The notes below the pieces were generated by a model, which worked only from the letters and a program-made list of their open reading frames with translations, ran no database searches and was not told the origin of the DNA. Of a DNA stretch of 64,000 bases, positions 1 to 8,568 are shown in pieces. The DNA is from Candidatus Kaistia colombiensis (lineage in GTDB: Bacteria; Pseudomonadota; Alphaproteobacteria; Rhizobiales; Kaistiaceae), in assembly GCA_029203105.1 (NCBI GenBank), contig CP119318.1, positions 2,928,501 through 2,992,500 of the forward strand, in the 5' to 3' direction. Every line of letters starts with the position of its first letter. The stretch's first letter is position 1. The translations under genes and the position numbers were made by a program.

Positions 1-129
1 ATCTCTTCCGAAATTCCCGAAATTCTCGCCAACGCCGACCGGATCCTCGTGTTCCGGCGCGGGCGGATCGCGGGCGAACTCGAGGGCGCCAAGGCGACCC
101 AAGAGGCGCTCGTCCATCTGGCAAGCTGA
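1..129 (+). CDS. Sugar ABC transporter ATP-binding protein, C-terminal end (partial)
   Basis: Only the last 42 residues are inside the window. They begin ISSEIPEILANADRILVFRR, which matches the end of the second nucleotide-binding domain of RbsA/MglA-type ATPases, where a Ser-Ser-Glu-x-Pro-Glu segment precedes 'DRILV'. The stop codon is at 127-129. A ribose-type permease gene starts 18 bases downstream on the same strand and a periplasmic binding protein gene follows, so this is the ATPase of that importer. The partial start is set by the window edge. Confidence 0.85.
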   Translation: MSSEIPEILANADRILVFRRGRIAGELEGAKATQEALVHLAS

Positions 130-146
130 GCGACCGAGGCGCCTCC

Positions 147-1136
147 ATGTCAACCGAACTCACCACCAACGCCATTTCCGCATCCGCTGCCAGAAGCCAG
201 GCAGTCGGCCGCTTCCTGTCGCGTTACGGCATCCTGCTGTCGTTCATCATCCTGGTCGTGATCCTGTCCTTCGCGCATCCGAATTTCCTGTCGAGCGGAA
301 ATTTGATGAACGTGCTGCGGCAGGTGTCGATCAACGGCATCCTCGCCATCGGCATGACCTTCGTGATCCTGACCGGCGGTATCGATCTGTCGATCGGCTC
401 GGTGCTGGCGCTGACCGGTGTGGTCGCCGGCAGCCTCGTGACCGGCGCGGATCCGTACAATCCCGCGATCGCCTTCTTCGCCGCAGTCGGCGTCGGCGCC
501 CTGTTCGGCGCCGTCAACGGCACGCTGATCGCGCGCTTCTCGGTGCCGGCCTTCGTCGTCACGCTCGGCATGCTGTCGATGGCGCGCGGCGCGACGCTGC
601 TCTATTCGAACGGCCGGCCGATTCCCAATCTGTCGCCGGATTTCCGCTGGCTTGGCCAGGGCTTCGTCGCCGGCATCCCGGTTCCGGTCATCATTTTCGC
701 GATCGTCTTCTTCGCGGCCTGGATCACGCTGCGCTACACGGTCTATGGCCGCTGGATCTACGCCGTCGGCGGCAATGTGAAGAGCGCCAAGACGAGCGGC
801 ATCCCGACTCGCACGGTCATCTTCTCGGCCTATCTGCTGATGGGGGCGCTGGCCGGTCTCGCCGGCATGATCCTGACCGCCCGCACCACCTCGGCGCTGC
901 CGCAGGCGGGCCTCGGCTACGAGCTGGACGCAATCGCTGCGGTCGTCATCGGCGGCACGTCGCTTACAGGCGGCGTCGGCTCAGTAGTCTACACGCTGAT
1001 CGGTGCGCTGATCATCGGCGTGATTTCCAACGGTCTCGATCTGATGGGGGTGTCGTCCTACTACCAGCAGATCATCAAGGGCGCGATCATCGTCGTCGCC
1101 GTCCTGATCGACCGCTCCAGAAACATGAATCCTTGA
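147..1136 (+). CDS. Ribose-type sugar ABC transporter permease
   Basis: A 329-residue membrane protein of the RbsC/BPD_transp_2 family, with about eight to ten hydrophobic segments starting near residue 28. Family marks seen are 'GMTFVILTGGIDLSIGSV' around residues 68-85 and a 'GGTSLTGG' loop near residue 270. It forms the inner-membrane channel for a sugar or polyol, together with the ATPase ending at 129 and the binding protein at 1196. The ATG at 147 follows the ATPase stop closely, as expected inside an operon. The substrate cannot be read from the sequence; the kinase and GatZ-like genes downstream suggest a polyol or ketohexose. Confidence 0.92.
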   Translation: MSTELTTNAISASAARSQAVGRFLSRYGILLSFIILVVILSFAHPNFLSSGNLMNVLRQVSINGILAIGMTFVILTGGIDLSIGSVLALTGVVAGSLVTGADPYNPAIAFFAAVGVGALFGAVNGTLIARFSVPAFVVTLGMLSMARGATLLYSNGRPIPNLSPDFRWLGQGFVAGIPVPVIIFAIVFFAAWITLRYTVYGRWIYAVGGNVKSAKTSGIPTRTVIFSAYLLMGALAGLAGMILTARTTSALPQAGLGYELDAIAAVVIGGTSLTGGVGSVVYTLIGALIIGVISNGLDLMGVSSYYQQIIKGAIIVVAVLIDRSRNMNP

Positions 1137-1142
1137 TGGGAT

Positions 1143-1160
1143 CCGCGTGCTTGCACGCGG
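1143..1160 (+). other. Intercistronic hairpin before the binding-protein gene
   Basis: A perfect 8-bp inverted repeat, CCGCGTGC and GCACGCGG separated by TT, lies just after the permease stop and 36 bases before the binding-protein start. There is no T-run, so it is not a classic terminator. Such hairpins between ABC genes often protect mRNA ends and let the binding protein be made in excess; that role is inferred here. Confidence 0.5.
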
Positions 1161-1195
1161 GAATAGAGAGCTATGACTGAGGGAGGAAACCCATA

Positions 1196-2215
1196 ATGGC
1201 ACTTACCACCTTTACCCGCCGCGGCCTCGCCATGCTGGCCGGCGTCGGCATCGCGGCCCTGACGATCGGTCAGGCTGCGGCCGCCGACCCCGTCCGCATC
1301 GCCGCCGTCGTCCAGAGCCTCGACACGGAATTCAACGTGCTCTGGGCCAACGCTGCTAACCAGCATCCGCTGGTCAAGGACGGCACCGTCAAGCTGACCG
1401 TCCTCGACGGTCGCATGGACGCGCTGACCCAGTCGAACCAGTTCGACACGGCGATCAGCGAGAAGTATGACGCGATCATCTTCGTGCCGGTCGACATCGA
1501 TGCCGGCAACGACCCCGTGCAGCGCGCCAAGGATGCTGGCGTCACCGTCATCGGCTCCAACACGCTGATCTCGAACACCGACCTCTACAACGCCTACATC
1601 GCCTCGAACGACGTCGAAGCCGGCAAGCTGCTGGCCAAGTCCGTCTTCGAGAAGATGGGCGGCAAGGGCAACGTCGTCATCGGCGAAGGCATGATCGGCC
1701 AGTCGGCCCAGGTCCAGCGCCTGCAGGGCATCGAAGAGACCCTGAAGGACTATCCTGATATCAAGGTTCTCGAGCAGAAGACCGCCAACTGGTCGCGCGC
1801 CGAGGCCCTGTCGCTGATGGAAAACTGGCTGACGGCCCATGCCGGCGAGATCAATGGCGTCATCGGCGAGAATGACGAGATCGCCATCGGCGCGCTTGAG
1901 GCGATCAAGGCGCACGGACTCGACCCGAAGACCATTCCGGTCGCCGGCGTCGACGGCGTTACCGACGCCCTGCTGGCCGTCAAGCGCGGCGAGATGATGT
2001 CGACGCTGCAGGATGCCGACGCACAGGCCCAGGGCGCGATCGATCTGGCGCTCGCCGCCAAGCAGCCCGACTACAAGCCGCAGGCCAAGGTCTGGGACGT
2101 GAATGGCGGCAAGCTGGCCTGGGAAGGCGGCAAGCTGCAGCATTACTCCGTGCCGTGGGTTCCGGTCACCGGCGAGAACGTCGACGCTCTTCTCTCGATG
2201 CGCAAGACGCAGTAA
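1196..2215 (+). CDS. Periplasmic sugar-binding protein of an ABC importer
   Basis: A 339-residue periplasmic binding protein of the ribose/galactose class (Peripla_BP_4). The N-terminus has a basic stretch, a hydrophobic core and an 'AAAADP' end that fits signal peptidase I cleavage near residue 29. The mature part starts with 'VRIAAVVQSLDTEFNVLW' and includes 'IFVPVDIDAGNDPVQRAKDA' and 'ENDEIAIGALEAI', the usual hinge and ligand-pocket segments. The ATG follows a strong GAGGGAGGAA ribosome site. It captures the ligand for the permease at 147. The ligand is not known; the context suggests a polyol or ketose. Confidence 0.92.
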   Translation: MALTTFTRRGLAMLAGVGIAALTIGQAAAADPVRIAAVVQSLDTEFNVLWANAANQHPLVKDGTVKLTVLDGRMDALTQSNQFDTAISEKYDAIIFVPVDIDAGNDPVQRAKDAGVTVIGSNTLISNTDLYNAYIASNDVEAGKLLAKSVFEKMGGKGNVVIGEGMIGQSAQVQRLQGIEETLKDYPDIKVLEQKTANWSRAEALSLMENWLTAHAGEINGVIGENDEIAIGALEAIKAHGLDPKTIPVAGVDGVTDALLAVKRGEMMSTLQDADAQAQGAIDLALAAKQPDYKPQAKVWDVNGGKLAWEGGKLQHYSVPWVPVTGENVDALLSMRKTQ

Positions 2216-2253
2216 TCAGGCGTGGCGCGCAGAGATTGCGCGCAGCTACTCCG

Positions 2254-2277
2254 GAGAGGCGGTCTCGGCCGCCTCTC
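2254..2277 (+). terminator. Stem-loop after the first ABC importer operon
   Basis: A 9-bp perfect stem (GAGAGGCGG and CCGCCTCTC, 6-nt loop) lies 39 bases past the binding-protein stop and before the ROK gene. No T-run follows, so it may be a weak terminator or a processing/stability hairpin rather than a full intrinsic terminator. Confidence 0.45.
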
Positions 2278-2352
2278 CCTCTCCGCCCGCGCGGGTTCGC
2301 TTCCCGCGCGTTCCGGGAAGCCTCCAAGTCGTTTCAGAATGAGTCCCAGATC

Positions 2353-3585
2353 TTGGCAACGCCTCAATCCGTCCGCTACCTCAACGAAATCCGGGCGCTC
2401 AATGCACTGTTTCGCAGCGGCGGGATGAGCCGGGCCGATCTGGCACGGCAACTCGGTCTCAACCGGTCGACGACCGGCAACATCATCACCAATCTGATGG
2501 CCGATGCGCTTGTCGTCGAACTGCCGAATGGCGGTCGCGGCGAGAGTGCCGCCAAGACCGGCCGTCCCGGCATCAACATCGAGATCAATCCGGCGGGCGC
2601 GACCTTTCTCGGCGCCGAGATCGGCGTCGACAGGCTGACCGTCGTCGCCATCGATCTTTGCGCGCATGAGATCCGTCGCGTCTCGACGCCGTTTCCGACC
2701 CATCAGCAGCCACTTGAAGACGGCATCGACCGCATCGCGGCGATGATCGGCGATGTGATCGATGTGCTGCCGGATGCCGCTCATATCCGCGGCCTCTGCG
2801 TGACGCTGCCGGCGCTGCTCGATGCCGACGGCAAGGTCATCAACGCGCTGATCATCGGCTGGCGCGACGTCGACCTGAAGACGCTGATCACCGAACGTCT
2901 CGCTGCGCGCTTCCCGCAACTGACGCTGCCGGTCTCGATCGAGAACGACGCCAACGCCTTTGCCATCGCCGAGACCTATCGCGATACGTCGCACAGCGCC
3001 GAGACAGTCGCCTTCCTGCTGATCGAGAACGGCGCCGGCGGCGGCATCGTCATCGGCGGCAGGCTGTTTCGCGGCTCGACAGGCTTTGCCGGCGAATTCG
3101 GCCAGATCGTCGTCGGCAGCGAGGGCTTCTATGCCGGACGCCACAAGCCGGGCCATCTCGAAAGCTACATCGGCAAGGACGCCGTGCTGGCGCGCTATCG
3201 CGCCAATGGCGCCGACCCGTCTGCCGATCTCGACCAGTTGATCGCAGCGCTTGGGGCCGGCGACGCCAGCGCGATCCGCACCGCGCGCGAATGGGGCGGC
3301 GGGCTCGCCATCGGCCTGATCCAGCTTTCCAGCGTGCTCAATCCCGGCGTGATCATCCTCGGCGGCACCGTGGCGCCGCTGTTCCGCTTCGTCGCCGATG
3401 AGGTCGAGGCGGCGATGCGGCGCGAATTCCTCGAAGGTTTTCCGATGCCCAAGATCGAGGTCTCGGCGCTCGGACTCGAAGGGCCGGCGCTGGGTGGCGC
3501 GCTGATCATGCACCAGCGCATGTTCTCGATCGATGAAAGCGCGATCTATGCGAGCGCGCAGCCGATCACGCTGTTTCAGACATAG
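2353..3585 (+). CDS. ROK-family transcriptional regulator
   Basis: About 410 residues. An N-terminal winged helix-turn-helix ('MSRADLARQLGLNRSTTGNI') is followed by a ROK sugar-kinase-like fold with 'GAEIGVDRLTVVAIDL', 'ENDANAFA' and 'FAGEFGQIVVG'. This arrangement is that of NagC/XylR-type repressors that sense a sugar. The open frame runs back to 2155 into the binding-protein gene, but homology begins only after the in-frame TTG at 2353, which I take as the start; no strong ribosome site is visible, so the start is uncertain. The gene lies between an ABC importer and a sugar kinase/GatZ pair and probably regulates one or both. Confidence 0.85.
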   Translation: MATPQSVRYLNEIRALNALFRSGGMSRADLARQLGLNRSTTGNIITNLMADALVVELPNGGRGESAAKTGRPGINIEINPAGATFLGAEIGVDRLTVVAIDLCAHEIRRVSTPFPTHQQPLEDGIDRIAAMIGDVIDVLPDAAHIRGLCVTLPALLDADGKVINALIIGWRDVDLKTLITERLAARFPQLTLPVSIENDANAFAIAETYRDTSHSAETVAFLLIENGAGGGIVIGGRLFRGSTGFAGEFGQIVVGSEGFYAGRHKPGHLESYIGKDAVLARYRANGADPSADLDQLIAALGAGDASAIRTAREWGGGLAIGLIQLSSVLNPGVIILGGTVAPLFRFVADEVEAAMRREFLEGFPMPKIEVSALGLEGPALGGALIMHQRMFSIDESAIYASAQPITLFQT

Positions 3586-3650
3586 TGCTTGAGCGCGCGA
3601 AATGCACCGTCTCCACTGGAGCGAGATCGATTCGGATCTGCTGCCCTCTC

Positions 3651-3771
3651 ACCTCTCCCCGAGGGAGAGGTCGGCTCGAAGAGCCGGGTGAGGGTTTAGG
3701 GAACTATCCGGTGAGGCCGTAAACCCTTACCCGCCGGCCGTTGGCCGTCGACCTCTCCCTCAGGGAGAGGT
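3651..3771. repeat. 121-bp intergenic repeat, copy A
   Basis: A 121-bp element bounded at both ends by a near-perfect palindrome (ACCTCTCCCT, two-base centre or variant, then its complement). Between them are further short inverted repeats (GGCTCGAAGAGCC; GGCCGTTGGCC) and the core GTGAGGGTTTAGGGAAC. The same 121-bp element occurs in reverse orientation at 34703-34823. The structure is that of a BIME/REP-like non-autonomous repeat. It lies directly upstream of the PfkB kinase gene. Confidence 0.85.
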
Positions 3772-3839
3772 GAAGAATGGCGTATGTGTCTGACGCAGGA
3801 GTTTTGTCCGCGCAGGCGAGCCCGGGGAGGGGCAAAAGC

Positions 3840-4799
3840 ATGATTGAAGGCAAGATCGTCACCATCGGCGAGATCCTCGTCGAGATCATGGCGACCACGC
3901 TCGGCCATGGTTTCCTGGAGGCTCAGACGCTGATCGGGCCGTTCCCGAGCGGGGCTCCGGCGATCTTCATCGACCAGGTCGGCAAGCTCGGCCATCCGGC
4001 GGCGATCGTCTCGGCCGTCGGCGACGATGATTTCGGCACCGTCAATCTCGACCGGCTGAAGCGAGACGGCGTCGATATCTCAGCCGTCGCCATTCATCCG
4101 GGCGCCGCCACCGGCAGCGCCTTCGTCCGCTACCGTCCCGATGGTGGCCGCGATTTCGTCTTCAACATGCGCGACAGCGCCGCCGGCCGAATCGCCGCGA
4201 CGCCGGAGGCGCAGGCTGTTCTGGCCGAGGCCGGGCATCTGCATGTCATGGGTTCCGGCCTGCCGGTCCCGGCCGTGTTCGGCATGGTCAGCGCCTCGAT
4301 CCCGGCCATCAAGGCGCGCGGCGGCACGGTGTCGTTCGATCCCAACATCCGCGTCGAGATGCTGCGCGACCCGGCCGGCAAGGCGGCGTTCCAGACCGTG
4401 CTGGCCGCCACCGACCTGTTCCTGCCCTCGGGCGAGGAGCTGTCGCTGTTCTCCGGCGAGGCGGACGAGGGCCGCGCCATTGCGGCGCTGCTCGATGCCG
4501 GCGTCAAGGAAATCGTGCTGAAGCGCGGCAAGGCCGGCGCCAGCCATTTCGATCGCAACGGCGCGACCCACATGCCGGGCTTCGCCGTCGAGGAGATCGA
4601 CCCGACTGGGGCCGGCGACAGTTTTGGCGCAACCTTCCTGGTCGCCCGCCGTCTCGGCAAATCGGTCGAGGATTGTCTGCGCTACGCCAACGCGGCCGGC
4701 GCGCGCACCGTCACCGTCAAGGGGCCGATGGAGGGCACCTCGTCCTTCGCGGAACTCGACGCCTTCATTGCCGCGACGCCGGTGGGAGCTGCGGCATGA
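3840..4799 (+). CDS. PfkB-family sugar kinase, possible tagatose kinase
   Basis: A 319-residue ribokinase-fold kinase. Seen are the N-terminal 'VTIGEILVEIMA', the substrate-side 'GPFPSGAPAIFIDQVGKLG' glycine segment, and the C-terminal anion-hole and catalytic-base motif 'DPTGAGDSFGA' near residue 260. The ATG at 3840 is preceded by GGGAGGGG; a longer open frame from 3777 overlaps the repeat and is not used. The stop overlaps the GatZ-like start by 4 bases (ATGA), so the two are translationally coupled. Pairing with a GatZ/KbaZ protein suggests phosphorylation of D-tagatose or a similar ketose. The substrate is inferred, not seen. Confidence 0.85.
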   Translation: MIEGKIVTIGEILVEIMATTLGHGFLEAQTLIGPFPSGAPAIFIDQVGKLGHPAAIVSAVGDDDFGTVNLDRLKRDGVDISAVAIHPGAATGSAFVRYRPDGGRDFVFNMRDSAAGRIAATPEAQAVLAEAGHLHVMGSGLPVPAVFGMVSASIPAIKARGGTVSFDPNIRVEMLRDPAGKAAFQTVLAATDLFLPSGEELSLFSGEADEGRAIAALLDAGVKEIVLKRGKAGASHFDRNGATHMPGFAVEEIDPTGAGDSFGATFLVARRLGKSVEDCLRYANAAGARTVTVKGPMEGTSSFAELDAFIAATPVGAAA

Positions 4800-6073
4800 G
4801 CCTTCTGACCGAACTCGCCGCCGACTATCAGGCCGGCCGCACGCGCGGCATCACCTCGGTCTGCTCGGCCCACCCTTCGGTGATCCGCGCGGCGCTGCGC
4901 GAAGGCCACCGCGCCGGCACCGTCGTGGTGACCGAGGCGACCTGCAACCAGGTCAATCACGAGGGCGGCTATACCGGCATGAAGCCGGCCGATTTCCGCC
5001 GCTTCGTCGAGGGCATCGCCGCCGAAGTTGGCTTCGATACGGCCAAGCTGATCCTCGGCGGCGACCATCTCGGCCCCAATCCGTGGCGCAGCCTCCCGGC
5101 CGCGGAGGCTCTTGCCAAGGCTGAAATCATGGTCTCGGCCTATGTCGCCGCCGGCTTCACGAAAATCCATCTCGACGCCAGCATGGGCTGCGCCGGCGAG
5201 CCGGAAGGCCTCGACGACGAGACGACGGCGCATCGAGCGGCCCGCCTCGCCAAGGTCGCCGAGGCGACCGCGAAGGCGAACGGCCTGACGCTGCCCGTCT
5301 ATATCATCGGCACCGAAGTACCGACGCCGGGCGGTGCGCTGCACGATCTCGACGACGTGCCGCCGACGCTCGCCTCCGCCGCCCGCGAGACCATCGCCAC
5401 CCATCGCCGTGTGTTCGCGGAGCAGGGCCTGGACGAGGCGTTCGCCCGCGTCATCGGCCTCGTCGTGCAGCCGGGCGTCGAATTCGGCCACGACAAGGTC
5501 GTCGTCTACCGGCCGGAGCGGGCGCGCGACCTGATCGCCGTGCTCGGCGACGAGACGCAATTCGTGTTCGAGGCGCATTCGACCGATTACCAGCCGGAGG
5601 CGGCGCTCGCCGCGCTGGTTCGTGACGGCTTCCCGATCCTCAAAGTCGGACCCGGTCTCACCTTCGCGCTGCGCCAGACGCTCTATGGCCTCGACCTGAT
5701 CGCCTCAGAGCTTGATGCTGCCTATGGCGGCAGGGCGCTGGCGAATGCGATGGAAACGCTGATGCTGGCCGAGCCGAACTATTGGCAGCGCTATTATCCC
5801 GGAACGCCGGACGAGCAGCATGTGCTGCGTCATTACAGCTACAGCGACCGCATCCGCTATTACTGGCCGCATGAGCAGGCCGAGCGGGCGGTAGCCCGGC
5901 TGATGGTGACGCTTAAGGGGAGGACAATCCCGGAGCCGCTGATCGCGCAGTTCTTGCCGGAGGACGCGGAAGCAGTGCGTAGCGGCGAATGCATGGCGAC
6001 GGCCGAAGCGCTTCTCGAGCGCGGCGTGACAAGGATGCTGCGGCTCTACGGCCGCGCCTGCACGGCGGACTGA
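4796..6073 (+). CDS. GatZ/KbaZ-family protein (tagatose-phosphate metabolism)
   Basis: A 425-residue protein of the GatZ/KbaZ family. Marks are 'GITSVCSAHPSVIRAAL' near the start, 'GGDHLGPNPWRSLPA' around residue 83 and 'FTKIHLDASMGCAGEP' around residue 118. In enteric bacteria this family is the non-catalytic partner of tagatose-1,6-bisphosphate aldolase. As I recall, in Agrobacterium polyol pathways a homologue acts on its own as a tagatose-6-phosphate 4-epimerase giving fructose 6-phosphate. No GatY/KbaY aldolase is in the window and a PfkB kinase is directly coupled upstream, so I favour the stand-alone epimerase role. Confidence 0.85.
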   Translation: MSLLTELAADYQAGRTRGITSVCSAHPSVIRAALREGHRAGTVVVTEATCNQVNHEGGYTGMKPADFRRFVEGIAAEVGFDTAKLILGGDHLGPNPWRSLPAAEALAKAEIMVSAYVAAGFTKIHLDASMGCAGEPEGLDDETTAHRAARLAKVAEATAKANGLTLPVYIIGTEVPTPGGALHDLDDVPPTLASAARETIATHRRVFAEQGLDEAFARVIGLVVQPGVEFGHDKVVVYRPERARDLIAVLGDETQFVFEAHSTDYQPEAALAALVRDGFPILKVGPGLTFALRQTLYGLDLIASELDAAYGGRALANAMETLMLAEPNYWQRYYPGTPDEQHVLRHYSYSDRIRYYWPHEQAERAVARLMVTLKGRTIPEPLIAQFLPEDAEAVRSGECMATAEALLERGVTRMLRLYGRACTAD

Positions 6074-6428
6074 CAGCCGGGCGGGGCGTTGGCGGCGCCA
6101 GCGACTACGGACAGATCACGTCCGTGGTGCCGCCGTCGCCGATTGCCTGGCAACTCGTGAAACTGCCGGACGAGGTCTGGTCCGTTTGGCAACCGGCCAA
6201 GGAGACTGCGCAAAGAAGCAGGGCCATGATGATTCTCATGCCGTCCTCCACCTGCCGTCTCACTGAGGGTAGATTGCCACCGCGAGCCGCGCGTCAAGGC
6301 TCCCGCGAGACGCACGGCAAGGCGAGGTTGGTGGGCAGCGGGCCGCCGGACCCGCGGCGTTCCTCACATCGCCGTCATCCGGGGAACAGGCCCGGGACGA
6401 CGGCGGCTTTTGGCGCTGCGGTCGGTCG
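6074..6428. other. Convergent intergenic region, no gene seen
   Basis: 355 bases between the GatZ-like gene and otnC, which point at each other. No convincing coding sequence is present. Near 6372-6401 there is an imperfect inverted repeat (GTCATCCGGGG and CCCGGGACGAC), of a kind common between rhizobial genes; it may act as a bidirectional terminator or be a short REP element. Confidence 0.5.
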
Positions 6429-7076
6429 CTACGTTCCACGCTTGCGCAGTTCGTCCACCTGTTCCGGCGTCAGCGGTCGGGTGGCCTGGCCGCGCAACAT
6501 CAGGAACAGCTTGGCCGTCTCCTCCAACTCCTCGGTCGCATACATCGCGTCTTCCAGGCTCTTGCCGGCGACGACGGGGCCGTGATTGGCGAGCAGCACG
6601 GCATGGTGCTTGTCGGCCAACTTCTCGACCGCCAGCGCCAGGCTCTCGTCGCCCGGCGGGTGATAGGGGACGAGCGGCAGCTTGCCGACGCGCATGATGT
6701 AATAGGCCGTCAGCGGCGGCAGGCAGTCGTGATGGTCGATGTGGTGCAGGCAGGAAACCGCCACCGAATGGGTCGAATGCAGGTGGACCACCGCCTCGCA
6801 GGTCGGGCGCTGCTTGTACATCACCCGGTGCAGGAAGGCTTCCTTGGTCGGCTTGTCGCCGCCGACATGATTTCCATTGGCGTCGATCTTCGAGATCTTC
6901 GCCGGGTCGAGATCGCCGAGCGAGGCATTGGTCGGCGTCATCAGCCAGCCGCCATCCGGCAGGCCGACCGAGATGTTGCCGGTCGAGCCGAATGTCAGGC
7001 CGCGCTGGAACAGCGAGGCGCCGCATTTGCAGATCCGTTCGCGGAGCGCGGATTCGGTTTGGGAAGTCTGGCTCAC
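6429..7076 (-). CDS. otnC: 3-oxo-tetronate 4-phosphate decarboxylase
   Basis: A class II aldolase/adducin-family enzyme of about 215 residues. It has 'GNISVGLPDGGWLMTPT', the zinc ligands in 'VVHLHSTHSVAV', and a third histidine in 'LLANHGPVVAG'. In the tetronate pathway it decarboxylates 3-oxo-tetronate 4-phosphate to dihydroxyacetone phosphate. It follows otnK with a GTGA overlap, and GGAG lies 9 bases before this GTG; an in-frame ATG at 7091 would add five residues and overlap otnK more. Assignment as OtnC rather than a generic class II aldolase rests on the adjacent otnK and the divergent ltnD-otnI. Confidence 0.88.
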   Translation of the reverse strand: MSQTSQTESALRERICKCGASLFQRGLTFGSTGNISVGLPDGGWLMTPTNASLGDLDPAKISKIDANGNHVGGDKPTKEAFLHRVMYKQRPTCEAVVHLHSTHSVAVSCLHHIDHHDCLPPLTAYYIMRVGKLPLVPYHPPGDESLALAVEKLADKHHAVLLANHGPVVAGKSLEDAMYATEELEETAKLFLMLRGQATRPLTPEQVDELRKRGT

Positions 7077-8335
7077 GCGAGCGAACTCCATGCCTTGAGG
7101 AAGAAATCGGGCGCGCCGAAATTGCCTGATTTGAGCGCCAGCGCAACATCCGGACCCGAACGGCTGCGCGTCCACGGCACGCCGGGGTCGATTTCCGGGC
7201 CGATGGACAGCGCCTTGACGCCGAGCGCGTTGACGACCGCGCCGGATGTCTCGCCGCCGGCAACCAGAAGACGGGTAAAACCCTTCTCCGGCAGCGCCGC
7301 CGCGACCGTGGCGAGCAGGTCCTCGACCAGCGTGCCGGCCTTGTCACGGCCGAGCTTTTCCTGCACGGCGCGGACGCTGTCCGGATCATCGCTCGAATAG
7401 ACGAGCGGCGTGACATCGGCGGCCTGCGAAACCAGCCAGTCGATCACGGCCGCCGGCGTCAGCCTGCCGGCGGCAATCTCCAGCGGGTCGATCCGCAGCG
7501 TCGGCAAGCCGGCTTCCTGTGCCTTGGCGACCTGGCCGCGCGTCGCGGCCGAACAGGAGCCGGCGAGGATGGCGCCGCGCCCCTCGGGGGCGGCGATCGA
7601 GGTCGCCGGCGGCGTCAGCGTGTCAATCAGCCCGGCGTCGCGATAGGCGGCGGGCAGGCCGATGGCGATGCCGGAGCCGCCGGTGACGAGCTTCAGCTCG
7701 ACCAGGGCCTTGCCGATCTCGCGCAGATGCGCGTCCTGCAATGCGTCGACGATGGCGATCCGAATTCCCGCCGCCTGTTCGCGCTGGAAAGCCTTGGTGA
7801 TGGCGCCGGCGTCGACATCGGCATAGGCGACCAGCCCGACCGGCAGCTCGGTCTGCCGCTGCAGCACGCGGCGAAGGTCCGAATCGCGCATCGGCGTCAG
7901 CGGATGGTCGCGCATCGAGCTTTCGTTCAGCGGCACGCCGTTGACGAAGAGGTGACCCTGGTAGATCGAGCGGCCGGTCGCTGGAAAGGCCGGGCAGGCG
8001 ATGGTGAAGCCGGCGTCGAGACGCTTCAGCAGCGCCTCCGTCACCGGGCCGATATTGCCGTCGTCGGTCGAATCGAAGGTCGAGCAATATTTGAAGAACA
8101 GCCGCTGCGCGCCATGCGCGAGCAGCCACTCGGCCGCCGCGAGCGATTGCGCCACCGCGTCGGCGGCGGGAATGGTGCGCGACTTCAGGGCGACGACGAG
8201 TGCATCCACTTCCGACAGGTCGAGGTCGTCGCCGGGCAGGCCGGTGCTCTGCACCGTGCGCAGGCCCTCGCGCGACAGCATCAGCGAGAGGTCGGTGGCG
8301 CCTGTCAAATCGTCGGCGATGCATCCAAGCAGCAT
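7073..8335 (-). CDS. otnK: 3-oxo-tetronate kinase
   Basis: A 420-residue member of the four-carbon acid sugar kinase family (DUF1537). The N-terminus 'MLLGCIADDLTGATDLSLML' is the classic substrate-domain start and the C-terminal domain has 'GFTRLLVAGGETSGAVVNAL', the nucleotide-binding segment. It phosphorylates 3-oxo-tetronate for OtnC, whose gene overlaps its stop. The ATG at 8335 follows a good GAAGGA site; a longer open frame to 8452 lacks homology. Transcription starts in the 8336-8568 region, which holds two LacI-type operator palindromes, so control by the LacI-family regulator at 22281 is likely. Confidence 0.92.
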   Translation of the reverse strand: MLLGCIADDLTGATDLSLMLSREGLRTVQSTGLPGDDLDLSEVDALVVALKSRTIPAADAVAQSLAAAEWLLAHGAQRLFFKYCSTFDSTDDGNIGPVTEALLKRLDAGFTIACPAFPATGRSIYQGHLFVNGVPLNESSMRDHPLTPMRDSDLRRVLQRQTELPVGLVAYADVDAGAITKAFQREQAAGIRIAIVDALQDAHLREIGKALVELKLVTGGSGIAIGLPAAYRDAGLIDTLTPPATSIAAPEGRGAILAGSCSAATRGQVAKAQEAGLPTLRIDPLEIAAGRLTPAAVIDWLVSQAADVTPLVYSSDDPDSVRAVQEKLGRDKAGTLVEDLLATVAAALPEKGFTRLLVAGGETSGAVVNALGVKALSIGPEIDPGVPWTRSRSGPDVALALKSGNFGAPDFFLKAWSSLA

Positions 8336-8476
8336 GCGATCAAGTCCTTCAAGGAGGTTCGGTCCGAGGGGCGGGCAGGGGATGGCCCGGCTGGCGGCGA
8401 CATGGTGCGTTGCAAGACACTTTCGCCCTCCCTCGGGCTTGACGGCGGCCATGCCAGCTCGGCAAGTAGGAAGTTA

Positions 8477-8524
8477 CTGTTAGCGCTGTCATGACGATTC
8501 CGCAAGAAATGACAGCGCTAGCAT
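8477..8524. promoter_or_regulatory. Double LacI-type operator between otnK and ltnD
   Basis: Two related 16-mers, CTGTTAGCGCTGTCAT (8477-8492) and ATGACAGCGCTAGCAT (8509-8524), match CTGACAGCGCTGTCAT at 17542-17557 in 14 and 13 of 16 positions. Their centres are 32 bases apart, about three helical turns. The inner halves also form a perfect 12-bp inverted repeat with a 16-base spacer. A CG-centred palindrome of this kind is typical of LacI-family repressors. The site lies in the divergent promoter region of otnK-otnC and ltnD-otnI, so one bound repressor pair could control both. Confidence 0.75.
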
Positions 8525-8568
8525 ATGGCGACGCGGGAGCGGCCGCCCTTTGCAGAAGGAATTGACGC

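Noticed and set aside
3696..3995. A 99-codon reverse frame near the first repeat
   Set aside because: It runs through the palindromic repeat and the antisense of the PfkB gene, and has no homology or ribosome site.
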